A DNA stretch of 5,819 nt from a bacterium (GTDB lineage Bacteria > 4484-113 > JALSIF01): assembly GCA_026981635.1 (NCBI GenBank), contig JALSIF010000030.1, forward strand, positions 1 through 5,819, written 5' to 3'. Both the position numbers and the translations under genes were made by a program. A model generated the notes under the pieces. It was not told where the DNA came from, made no database searches, and was given only the letters and a program-made list of their open reading frames with translations. Of the stretch, positions 1 to 5,819 are shown piece by piece. Positions within the stretch are counted from its first letter, which is position 1. Each line of letters starts with the position of its first letter.

Positions 1-223
1 GCCCCTGAGTCTGGCCGATCTGTTGCGCTACCGCAGCTTCATTGAGGCGAGCCAGCTTCCCGTGCTCATCCCCACCCAGAAGGCCATCCAGCCGGAGGAG
101 GTGGAAGTGCTGGCTGAGCTGGGAGTAGAGGCGGTGATGATCGGTGTGGTGGTCACCGGTCAGGAGGCCGGTCAGGTGGAGCAGGCCACCCGGGCATTCC
201 GCCAGGCCATTGATCGCCTGTAA
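1..223 (+). CDS. 3' end of a probable TIM-barrel protein (5' truncated)
   Basis: The reading frame is open from base 2 to the TAA at 221-223, giving the last 73 residues of a protein that begins left of the window. A TTG at 23 could be read as a start, but codons upstream stay open and protein-like, so truncation is more likely. The segment holds a hydrophobic strand (LPVLIPTQKA, residues about 25-34), a helix rich in Glu (PEEVEVLAELG), then a second strand (AVMIGVVVTG, about 51-60) followed by an amphipathic C-terminal helix. A strand, a helix led by an LGV turn, and a strand ending in Gly is how the last two beta-alpha units of phosphate-binding TIM barrels look. That fold call is inferred from pattern only. 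The enzyme family was not recognised, and Pro-Thr-Gln-Lys stands where many such barrels carry a Gly-rich turn. The stop codon overlaps the next start (TAATG), so it is the first visible gene of an operon with the DUF4127 gene and the flavoprotein. Confidence 0.75.
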   Translation, partial: PLSLADLLRYRSFIEASQLPVLIPTQKAIQPEEVEVLAELGVEAVMIGVVVTGQEAGQVEQATRAFRQAIDRL

Positions 224-1713
224 TGGAACTTGCCCTGCCCCTTCGCGTGGCCTATCTGCCGCTGGACGACCGACCGCCCAACCTGAGACTGGTCCAGGGT
301 CTGGCCAGGGCGGCCAGGGTAAGCCTTATCCTTCCCCCGCCGGAAGCCATCCCCACCCTGGAGACTCCCTCATCGGTGCTCGCCCTGGAAAGCTTCCTGC
401 TGGAGCTTGAAGAGATCTCCCACCTGGTGCTCAGCCTGGACAATCTTGCCTTTGGCGGGCTCACCTTTTCCCGCCGGGCCACTCCCCGGGGGGGACTGCC
501 CGGGCTGATTGAGGCACTAAAGGGCTTCAAGCTAAAAAACCCCCAGGCCGAAATCTTGGCCTTCACCGTCCTCCCCCCCACCCCGCGGGAAGACCAGCCC
601 ACTCTCCTCCGGGCCCTTTACCAGACCGGACGGGGCATGCTTGCCAGCGGCAGGCCCACTCCACCACGTCTCAGACCCAGCCTGCGTACCCGGCTTCTGC
701 GCCGCCAGCGCTACCTGAACACCATAAGCTCTCTGCTTGAGGAGATCCTGCCCCTCTGTCGTGCGGTGGTGGTGGGTCACGATGATGTGGGTCTGCCCAT
801 GGCGGCTGTCGCGGCACGGCGCTGGCTTATTAGCCGTCTCCCTTCCACCTGGCGGGAGAAGGTCTTCCTCATGGACGGGGCAGACGAGCTGGGGGCACTC
901 ACCTTTGCAAGGGCGCTCATCCCCCAGCTTACCGAGACCCGCCTGCCCCTCATCATCGCCTATCCGGAGGGTCTGCACCTTAGGGGAAAGTTTGAGTCGG
1001 TGAGCCTTGCCCGGGTGCTCTATGAGAAGCTGCGCTTCCTCGGCCTTGAGGCCTATGCCATAAAAAGGCTTACCGGCGCCGAGATCCCCTTCGCCATTTT
1101 CAACTGGCCCCAGGGCCGCCAGCCCGACCACCTTGACCCCCCGCTGGGGGAGGAGCGACAGGTGCTGACCAACTTAAGGGAGCAGTTGCGCAAGCGCTAC
1201 CTCAGACTGCTTGAGGGACTGACCCAGGCGCCCCGCTGGATGGCGGCAGATCTCGCCTGGGCCAACGGCTCCTCCCCTGAGCTTTGGGCCCAATTTGCCG
1301 CCACTCCCAGGCTCTCCTTCCCCCTAGGCTATGCCGGCCTCAACACCCAGGCCAACGCCCTGGGAGCGGTGCTCGCCCAGTGGGTAGTGGCCCACTACCC
1401 GGGCTGTCGCACCGACCAGCTCTTCCGCCTAAGCCTTGAGCGGGTGGCAGACGACTTCTACTACCAGGTCCAGTTTCGCCCCCGGGTAAGGGAGCGGCTG
1501 AGGGATCGGGGGATGAACCCAGATCTGCCCCACCCCGAGTGGCCCGGCTGGGAGGAGCTGGCGAGGGAGCTTGAGGCCGGGGTGGGCAGGCTGCTTGACC
1601 GGCTAAGCCACACCGGCCGCCTCCCCCTGACCCGGGAGAGGCTCACCGTCAGGGCCCGCTTCCCCTGGTGGCGGAGCTTTGAGGCAGAGATTGAAATTGG
1701 GCTTTCGGAGTGA
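223..1713 (+). CDS. DUF4127 family protein, function unknown
   Basis: A complete 496-residue protein, recognised as DUF4127 from a series of landmarks. These are YLPLDDRPPN at 11-20 (the family's PLDxRPxN opening), SLDNLAFGGL at 71-80, GHDDVG at 185-190, DGADELG at 218-224, an NGSSPE segment at 348-353, GYAGLNTQANALG at 369-381 (the GWNTxxNxxG-like stretch) and RVADDFYYQ at 407-415. The recurring Asp, Asn and Glu residues suggest a metal- or sugar-binding active site, but no reaction is established for the family. There is no signal peptide or membrane span, so it is probably cytoplasmic. The length is near the usual 500 or so. The ATG at 223 shares its A with the upstream TAA, and no Shine-Dalgarno precedes it, so translation probably depends on re-initiation. 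An in-frame GTG at 247 is the only close alternative and would trim the start just before the conserved motif. The flavoprotein gene begins two bases after the stop codon. Family assignment is strong; function is open. Confidence 0.88.
   Translation: MELALPLRVAYLPLDDRPPNLRLVQGLARAARVSLILPPPEAIPTLETPSSVLALESFLLELEEISHLVLSLDNLAFGGLTFSRRATPRGGLPGLIEALKGFKLKNPQAEILAFTVLPPTPREDQPTLLRALYQTGRGMLASGRPTPPRLRPSLRTRLLRRQRYLNTISSLLEEILPLCRAVVVGHDDVGLPMAAVAARRWLISRLPSTWREKVFLMDGADELGALTFARALIPQLTETRLPLIIAYPEGLHLRGKFESVSLARVLYEKLRFLGLEAYAIKRLTGAEIPFAIFNWPQGRQPDHLDPPLGEERQVLTNLREQLRKRYLRLLEGLTQAPRWMAADLAWANGSSPELWAQFAATPRLSFPLGYAGLNTQANALGAVLAQWVVAHYPGCRTDQLFRLSLERVADDFYYQVQFRPRVRERLRDRGMNPDLPHPEWPGWEELARELEAGVGRLLDRLSHTGRLPLTRERLTVRARFPWWRSFEAEIEIGLSE
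1707..1710 (+). promoter_or_regulatory. Ribosome binding site of the flavoprotein gene
   Basis: GGAG ends four bases before the ATG at 1715 and lies in the last codons of the DUF4127 gene, directly before its TGA. It decides the start of the next gene: the in-frame TTG at 1679 has no comparable site and would add twelve residues ahead of the nucleotide-binding fold. The site, stop and start are packed into eleven bases, which favours coupled translation. Confidence 0.7.
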
Positions 1714-1714
1714 G

Positions 1715-3106
1715 ATGACAGGGGAGCGCTACCAGGTGGTGGTGGTTGGGGGAGGGATGGCCGGCACGGTGGCCGCCCTCACCGCCGCCCGGCTGGGGGC
1801 AAGGACCCTGCTGGTGGAGCGCTCGGCGGAGCTTGGCGGGGTGGCCAGCCGAGCCTGGGTGACCCCCTGGCAGAGCTTCCACTCTCCCCGCGGGCGGGTG
1901 GTGGGGGGCATACCCCAGCTCATCGTGGAGCGGCTGGTGGAGATGGGCGCCTGCCTGGGCCATGTGCCCGACCCCATCGGCTTTGCCCCCTCCCTCACCC
2001 CGGTGGAACCCCGGGCGGTTGCCCCCCTGCTGGTAGAGCTGGCTAGGGAGGCGGGAGTGGAGCTCTCCCTTGAAACGAGCCTCACCGGGGTGGAGGTGGA
2101 GGAGGGAAGGGTTGCCGGCCTCACCCTCGCCCGGGGCGGGGAGGAGAGCCAGGTGCGGGCGGGGGCGGTGGTGGATGCCACCGGCTCTGCCCTGGTTGCC
2201 CGGATGGCAGGTCTGCCAACGGAGCTTAGCGAGGAGCGCCAGCCGGCAAGCCTCCTCTTTCGCATGAGCGGGGTTGATGGTGGGGAGATCATCGCCTACA
2301 TGGAGGAGAACCCGGAGGAGTTTGTCCTTAACCCTGACCGGCGGGTGCTAAGACTTGGCTACCTTGCGGTAAGCGGCTTCTTCTCCCTGGTGAGGGAGGC
2401 CAGAGAGCGGGGCGAGCTTCGCCTGCTCAACCGCGACAGGGTGCTCTTCTTCGGCCTGCCCAGCGGAGACGAGGTGATCGTAAACACCACCCGCCTGGAG
2501 CCACCCCCCACCGACGACCCCAGCTCCCCCCACTACCAGCGCTACTACCGGGAGGGGGTGGAGCAGGTGAGGGAGCTAGCCGGCTGGATGGTGAGGAGAC
2601 TGCCCGGCTTTGCCCGGGCAGAAATGACCGGCCTTGCCCAGGAGCTGGGCATCCGGGAGAGCTTCCGCCTGGTGGGCGCCTACCTGCTCTCTGCGGAGGA
2701 TGTCCTCTCGGGCAGACATTTTGCCGATTCGGTGGCGCTGGGATCCTTCCCCATTGACATCCACCGCCAGGATGCTGGCCTGGAAAGCTACCCCATCGGC
2801 GGGGAGGGCGACTACGGCATCCCCCTGGGCTGCCTCCATCACCCCACGGTGGCAAACCTGTATGTTGCCGGCAAGGGGGCCAGCTTCTCCCACCGCGCCT
2901 TCGCCTCCGCCCGCACCATCCCCACCGCCATGAGTCTGGGTCAGGCAGCAGGCATCCTGGCCTTCCTTGCCAGCGAGGGGATGGCGGCAGGGTCTCCCGG
3001 CCTTGGGGAAAGCTTTGGCGAACTTGCCCGGGGACTGGGCCACATCCACCGCCCCGAGCAGATCGTAAGGGACCAGCTTACCCGCAACTTTCTCTCCGCG
3101 GACTAG
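1715..3106 (+). CDS. FAD-dependent oxidoreductase (FAD_oxidored type), substrate unknown
   Basis: A 463-residue flavoprotein. The N-terminal Rossmann fold is clear: strand YQVVVVGGGMAG (residues 6-17) gives the GxGxxG-type dinucleotide loop, and Glu-35 in LLVER is placed to bind the adenosine ribose. VVDATGS (152-158) is the second FAD-contacting strand. Later landmarks are LGIRESFRLVG (311-321), DSVALGSFPIDIH (338-350) and the C-terminal FAD-binding stretch NLYVAGKGAS (381-390), then the SARTIPTAMSLGQAAG helix (398-413). This layout fits the FAD_oxidored family, whose members are mostly uncharacterised and are often predicted to act on sugars, polyols or other small molecules. No signal peptide, iron-sulfur Cys cluster or membrane span is seen, so it is probably soluble. 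The ATG at 1715 is chosen because GGAG precedes it and the Rossmann strand then starts at the usual distance. It is the last gene of the plus-strand operon. Its TAG overlaps the convergent glycosyltransferase stop. Confidence 0.88.
   Translation: MTGERYQVVVVGGGMAGTVAALTAARLGARTLLVERSAELGGVASRAWVTPWQSFHSPRGRVVGGIPQLIVERLVEMGACLGHVPDPIGFAPSLTPVEPRAVAPLLVELAREAGVELSLETSLTGVEVEEGRVAGLTLARGGEESQVRAGAVVDATGSALVARMAGLPTELSEERQPASLLFRMSGVDGGEIIAYMEENPEEFVLNPDRRVLRLGYLAVSGFFSLVREARERGELRLLNRDRVLFFGLPSGDEVIVNTTRLEPPPTDDPSSPHYQRYYREGVEQVRELAGWMVRRLPGFARAEMTGLAQELGIRESFRLVGAYLLSAEDVLSGRHFADSVALGSFPIDIHRQDAGLESYPIGGEGDYGIPLGCLHHPTVANLYVAGKGASFSHRAFASARTIPTAMSLGQAAGILAFLASEGMAAGSPGLGESFGELARGLGHIHRPEQIVRDQLTRNFLSAD
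3103..3106. other. CTAG palindrome serving as stop codon on both strands
   Basis: The bases CTAG read as TAG on the plus strand (3104-3106, ending the flavoprotein) and as TAG on the minus strand (3105-3103, ending the glycosyltransferase). The two convergent genes therefore overlap by four bases. No T-rich run follows on either strand, so no intrinsic terminator separates the two operons. Confidence 0.95.
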
Positions 3107-3789
3107 CGGCGGTTTCGCCTCACCAGGCGGTTTAGCTTCCAGCCCAGGATGTCGCGGTACATGGCCATCCGCTCAACGAAGCCGGGCAGAAGCCCCCGCT
3201 TCTCCTCCTTCATCTGGTGGCTTAGCCCCCGAAGCTCAACTCGCCTCACCTTGGCCCCTGCCTTCTCCAGGTAGTGGTTCAGGGCCACCTCAATCCCGTA
3301 GCGCTGGTCCCAATCGGCAAACCCCTCCAGAAGCTCCCGCCGCACCGCCCGCTGGCCCGAGATGCCCGGGGCCACCTTCTGGGCCAGGTCGGTTGGTGCC
3401 CTGCCCTGCTGAAAGACCCCCAGGGTGGCGTCGCACTCGCCCAGGAGCACCGGCTCCACCAGGGCCACCAGGTGATCGGGGCGAAGGCCGATGAGATCGG
3501 CGTCCACAAAGGCCACCACCCTGCCCCGGCTCTGCTTGAAGCCAGTAAGCATGGCCATCCCCTTGCCCAGGTTTTGGGGATGGACAAAGAGCCGAAGCTT
3601 GGCGATGGCCAGCCGTTGGGCCGCCCGGGCGGTCCCGTCCCGGGAGCCGTCGTCCACCACCACGATCTCGTCAATGAGCTCCACCCCAGCCGCCGTCTCC
3701 ACCACCGAAGGGAGTCTCTCCGCCTCGTTGTAGGCGGGGATGACCAGTGAGACCCTGACCCTTCCCTCTTGCTGGCCACTCCCCTCCAC
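3103..3789 (-). CDS. Family 2 (GT-A) glycosyltransferase, soluble
   Basis: A 228-residue GT2 enzyme that should transfer a sugar from a nucleotide-sugar donor; donor and acceptor cannot be named. The nucleotide-binding fold shows VSLVIPAYNEAERLP at 13-27, EIVVVDDGSRDGT at 41-53 (Asp-46 and Asp-47 for the base and ribose), NLGKGMAM at 73-80 and the metal-binding DxD as FVDADL at 94-99. SGQRAVRRE (144-152) and YGIEVALN (164-171) are the acceptor-side motifs seen in small dolichol-phosphate-mannose-synthase-like enzymes. No membrane helix is present, and the very basic tail (RLVRRNRR) could associate with membrane phospholipid; that is inference. The start is GTG with no recognisable Shine-Dalgarno, three bases after the ispG stop, so translation probably relies on ribosomes finishing ispG. 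An in-frame TAG directly upstream (3793-3795, the ispG stop) rules out a longer protein. It ends the minus-strand operon, its TAG lying within the stop region of the convergent flavoprotein gene. Confidence 0.87.
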   Translation of the reverse strand: MEGSGQQEGRVRVSLVIPAYNEAERLPSVVETAAGVELIDEIVVVDDGSRDGTARAAQRLAIAKLRLFVHPQNLGKGMAMLTGFKQSRGRVVAFVDADLIGLRPDHLVALVEPVLLGECDATLGVFQQGRAPTDLAQKVAPGISGQRAVRRELLEGFADWDQRYGIEVALNHYLEKAGAKVRRVELRGLSHQMKEEKRGLLPGFVERMAMYRDILGWKLNRLVRRNRR

Positions 3790-3792
3790 CGG

Positions 3793-4920
3793 CTAGGCCC
3801 CGCGGGAAGCGAGGAAGGTCTCAATCTCCTCCTTGAGGGCGGGAAGCAGCTCATCAAAGGTGAGCTTGCTGCGCACGATCTTTCCCTCCCGATAGATGAG
3901 GAAGTTTCCCCGCCCGGCGGCAATGCCCACGTCGGCCTCCCGACACTCCCCCGGCCCGTTCACCTCGCAGCCCATCACCGCCACGGTAAGCTTGCCCGAG
4001 ACCTCAAGCTCCTCCAAATAGTCCTGCACCAGCTCAATGAGTTTGTAGAGGTCGTAGTTGATCCGCCCGCAGGTGGGACAGGCGACCAGCTTGATGTGGT
4101 CGGGAAGCAGGTCCAGGGCAGCAAGGATCTCCTTGGCCACCTTTACCTCCTCCACCGGGTTGTCGGTGAGGCTTACCCGGATGGTGTCACCGATGCCCTC
4201 GGCCAGAAGCAGGCTCAGTCCAACCGTGGAGCGGGCCGCTCCCCCTACCCCGGGGCCCGCCTCGGTCACCCCGAGGTGAAGGGGAAGGTCGGAAAGCTGG
4301 GCAAACTGGCGGTTGGCCTGCACCATGGTCTCCACGTCGGTGGACTTTAGAGAGACCACGATGTCCTCCACCCCCTCATCCTGCATGATCTTTATATAGT
4401 CCAGGGCGCTCTTTACCATGGTGCCGGCCGGGTCGTTGACGAACTCGTCCACATAGCGCTTGGCGATGGAGCCGGAGTTGACCCCGATGCGGATGGGGAT
4501 GCCCGCCTCCCTCACCTCCCGGGCGATGCGCTTGGCCCAGTCGGTGACCACGCAGGTGCCGGGGTTTAGCCTCACTTTGTGGACCCCCGCCTCAATGGCC
4601 ATCAGGGCGTGCTGGGGGGTGTAGTGGATGTCGGCGATCACCGGTAGGGGGGAGTGCCTTACGATGTCCTTCAGCGCCCGGGCGTCCTCGTCCTCCGGTA
4701 CCGCCACCCTGACCAGCTGGCAGCCCGCCTTGGCCAGGGCCAGGATCTGGCGCATGGTGGCGGAGTAGTCGCGGGTCTTGGTGTCGCACATGGACTGGAT
4801 CACCACCGGCGCCCCTCCCCCCAGGGGGACGTCGCCCACCATCACCTGGCGCGAGATGCGCCGGGGGGCAACCAGCGAGTTGCCCAGCCTAGGTGCCGAG
4901 GTAACGAGCTTTTCTCTCAT
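3793..4920 (-). CDS. ispG: 4-hydroxy-3-methylbut-2-en-1-yl diphosphate synthase (IspG/GcpE)
   Basis: IspG converts 2-C-methyl-D-erythritol 2,4-cyclodiphosphate to HMBPP in the cytoplasm, the penultimate step of the MEP route to isoprenoid precursors, using a [4Fe-4S] cluster and electrons from ferredoxin or flavodoxin. The 375-residue protein has the normal length of the two-domain bacterial form. The N-terminal TIM barrel shows PVVIQSMCDTKTRD (38-51), VIADIHY (94-100), KVRLNPG (115-121), IRIGVNSGS (143-151) and VTEAGPG (218-224). The C-terminal reductase-like domain carries the cluster ligands: Cys-281 and Cys-284 in CPTCGR, Cys-318 and Glu-325 in CEVNGPGE. All are intact, so it should be active. 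It starts at ATG 4920, four bases after a strong AAAGGAG, inside the end of the upstream larA homologue, which it overlaps by 32 bases. The glycosyltransferase follows three bases after its TAG. The usual dxr or rseP neighbours are absent from this window. Identification is secure. Confidence 0.98.
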   Translation of the reverse strand: MREKLVTSAPRLGNSLVAPRRISRQVMVGDVPLGGGAPVVIQSMCDTKTRDYSATMRQILALAKAGCQLVRVAVPEDEDARALKDIVRHSPLPVIADIHYTPQHALMAIEAGVHKVRLNPGTCVVTDWAKRIAREVREAGIPIRIGVNSGSIAKRYVDEFVNDPAGTMVKSALDYIKIMQDEGVEDIVVSLKSTDVETMVQANRQFAQLSDLPLHLGVTEAGPGVGGAARSTVGLSLLLAEGIGDTIRVSLTDNPVEEVKVAKEILAALDLLPDHIKLVACPTCGRINYDLYKLIELVQDYLEELEVSGKLTVAVMGCEVNGPGECREADVGIAAGRGNFLIYREGKIVRSKLTFDELLPALKEEIETFLASRGA

Positions 4921-5819
4921 CTATCTCCTTTCGGGGCAGCAGTTGGTCCTTGCCGATGAAGGTCAAGTTTAGCCCGAAGGGCACCACCGCCACCCGCTCC
5001 ACCTGCCCCGCCTTGGTGAAGGCCTCCTGCAGGGCGGCCGGCAGGCTCTCCCTTACTACTACCCCAAAGGGGGAAACCTCCGCTGGATCAAGCTCGCTAA
5101 CCATCACCACATGGATCCGCTCGGTCTTCTTGACCAGCGCCAGCACCAGGTGGGCCAGGGGCCGGTAGCCATGGCGGAGCATCTCCTTCAGGCGGTGGCT
5201 TGAGGCCATTTCTCGGTAGTCGGCAAAGCCGGTGTGTCCCATCCCTTCCTCACAGCGGGCGACCAGCACCAGCGAACCCCCGTCGCGCACCAGCCGGGCA
5301 CAATTTTCCATCACCTTGTGGGCCTGGTAGAAGTTTACGTCCCGCGGGTGTCCTCCGCAGGAGGCGATCACCAGGTCGTAGGGCACCTCCGGCACCAGCC
5401 GGCCGAAGTGCTCCTCCACGATGGTACAGCCCCGGCGGTGGGCGTAGCTGTAGTCCCCTGCCACCACCGCCCCCACCCCGCCCGAGGCGTCCTCAATCAC
5501 ATCCAGCATAAAGTCGGGCCGGGCCATGGCGCAGACGTCCATCAGGTCTTCATGGACCGGGTTCCCCTTCAGTATCCCCGCCCGGGCCATGGGGTGGAAG
5601 TCGCCGGTCACCGGATCTATGGCCAGGCGGTGGTTCTCCACGATGGATCGGGTGGCGCCTACAGCAGGAAAGAGGCCCTTTCTGCCGCCGGAAAAGCCGG
5701 CAAAGTAGTGGTAGGTGATGGAGCCGGTGATCATCAGAAAGTCGGCGTCGGCGGCCAGCCTATTTAGATGAACCAGGGTCCCCCGGTCGGTGCGCCCCAG
5801 GCTGACATGGGAGCTCTCA
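4889..5819 (-). CDS. larA: LarA-family nickel-dependent 2-hydroxyacid racemase/epimerase (5' truncated)
   Basis: The frame is open from the right edge to TAG at 4889-4891, giving 309 C-terminal residues of a protein usually about 420 long, so roughly the first 110 are missing. An internal ATG at 5734 is not the start: 28 more residues upstream (ESSHVSLGRTDRGTLVHLNR and onward) match the family. LarA enzymes invert or epimerise the alpha carbon of 2-hydroxyacids by hydride transfer through a nickel-pincer nucleotide bound to a Lys. Visible hallmarks are HYFAGFSGGRK (partial residues 37-47), whose His and Lys correspond to the catalytic His and cofactor-bound Lys, and NFYQAHK (162-168), with the Gln and Lys that bind substrate. 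The second catalytic His would lie in the missing part. The lactate racemase motif EPHYFAG is TYHYFAG here, so the substrate may not be lactate. The cofactor genes larB, larC and larE are not in the window. The 3' end carries the ispG ribosome site and start. Confidence 0.88.
   Translation of the reverse strand, partial: ESSHVSLGRTDRGTLVHLNRLAADADFLMITGSITYHYFAGFSGGRKGLFPAVGATRSIVENHRLAIDPVTGDFHPMARAGILKGNPVHEDLMDVCAMARPDFMLDVIEDASGGVGAVVAGDYSYAHRRGCTIVEEHFGRLVPEVPYDLVIASCGGHPRDVNFYQAHKVMENCARLVRDGGSLVLVARCEEGMGHTGFADYREMASSHRLKEMLRHGYRPLAHLVLALVKKTERIHVVMVSELDPAEVSPFGVVVRESLPAALQEAFTKAGQVERVAVVPFGLNLTFIGKDQLLPRKEIDERKARYLGT
4925..4931 (-). promoter_or_regulatory. Ribosome binding site of ispG, inside the larA homologue
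   Basis: On the minus strand AAAGGAG is followed by four bases (ATAG) and the ATG at 4920. It is the strongest Shine-Dalgarno in the window and fixes the ispG start. It overlaps codons for the Arg-Lys-Glu near the end of the upstream protein, so ribosomes finishing that gene pass directly over it. Confidence 0.85.

Noticed and set aside
488-579. Runs of seven G (488-494) and seven C (573-579) as possible frameshift sites or sequencing errors in the DUF4127 gene
   Set aside because: The frame is continuous through both and the conserved motifs on either side are in one frame, so nothing suggests a shift.
532-1131. A 199-residue open frame on the minus strand inside the DUF4127 gene
   Set aside because: It lies opposite a conserved protein, has low-complexity composition and no family motif. 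Long antisense frames are expected in DNA this rich in G+C.
1679-1714. TTG at 1679 as the start of the flavoprotein
   Set aside because: The ATG at 1715 has GGAG in front of it and puts the Rossmann strand at the normal distance; the TTG would force a 35-base overlap with DUF4127.
3096-3119. Short hairpins (CCGC/GCGG and GGCG/CGCC) around the convergent stops as a terminator
   Set aside because: The stems are only four base pairs and no T-run follows on either strand. Such short repeats are common in this base composition.
3279-3923. A 214-residue minus-strand frame overlapping the glycosyltransferase and the end of ispG
   Set aside because: It is a shifted-frame shadow rich in Trp, Ser and Arg, with no motif, while the overlapping frame is a clear GT2.
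3769-4350. A 193-residue plus-strand frame opposite ispG
   Set aside because: It is antisense to an intact, conserved ispG and shows no recognisable domain.
5732-5734. ATG at 5734 as the start of the larA homologue
   Set aside because: The frame stays open to the window edge with family-like residues, and the catalytic motif would be only eight residues from the start.
5234-5767. A 177-residue plus-strand frame opposite the larA homologue
   Set aside because: It is antisense to conserved LarA motifs and its product is His- and Pro-rich without structure typical of a real protein.

Overview
The window is a gene-dense, high-G+C stretch (clearly above 60% by eye) of bacterial chromosome. Six protein genes fill it end to end, and the only noncoding bases between genes are position 1714 and positions 3790-3792. 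There is no room for a conventional promoter or intrinsic terminator inside it. No RNA genes, mobile elements, CRISPR repeats or phage genes are seen. A bacterium is indicated by the MEP-pathway enzyme IspG and by Shine-Dalgarno-led, tightly packed operons. A nickel-racemase (LarA) homologue, a DUF4127 protein and a soluble GT2 family would suit an anaerobic, possibly thermophilic, high-G+C Firmicutes-like organism, but this lineage guess is weak.

Left half (plus strand, 1-3106): a three-gene operon running rightward. It holds the 3' end of a gene whose product looks like the last strands of a TIM barrel, then a full DUF4127 protein (496 aa), then a full FAD-dependent oxidoreductase of the FAD_oxidored type (463 aa). 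The genes are joined by TAATG (1-base overlap) and TGA-G-ATG (1-base gap), so they are very probably translated together. None has a firm function. A barrel enzyme, a conserved protein of unknown function and a flavoprotein could form a small uncharacterised metabolic pathway.

Right half (minus strand, 3103-5819): a second operon running leftward. It starts beyond the right edge with a LarA-family nickel-dependent 2-hydroxyacid racemase/epimerase (5' truncated). ispG, the penultimate enzyme of isoprenoid precursor synthesis, follows and begins inside the last 32 bases of the larA homologue. A small soluble family 2 glycosyltransferase follows three bases after ispG and lies in the same reading frame. 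The order is a mixed set, with no obvious single pathway linking racemase, isoprenoid and glycosyltransferase steps.

The two operons meet tail to tail at 3103-3106, where one CTAG palindrome supplies the TAG stop codon of both convergent genes. The most noteworthy points are the DUF4127/flavoprotein/barrel operon of unknown function, this shared stop, the larA-ispG overlap, and the in-frame ispG-TAG-glycosyltransferase junction. No unmistakable new defence, mobile or regulatory system is visible.
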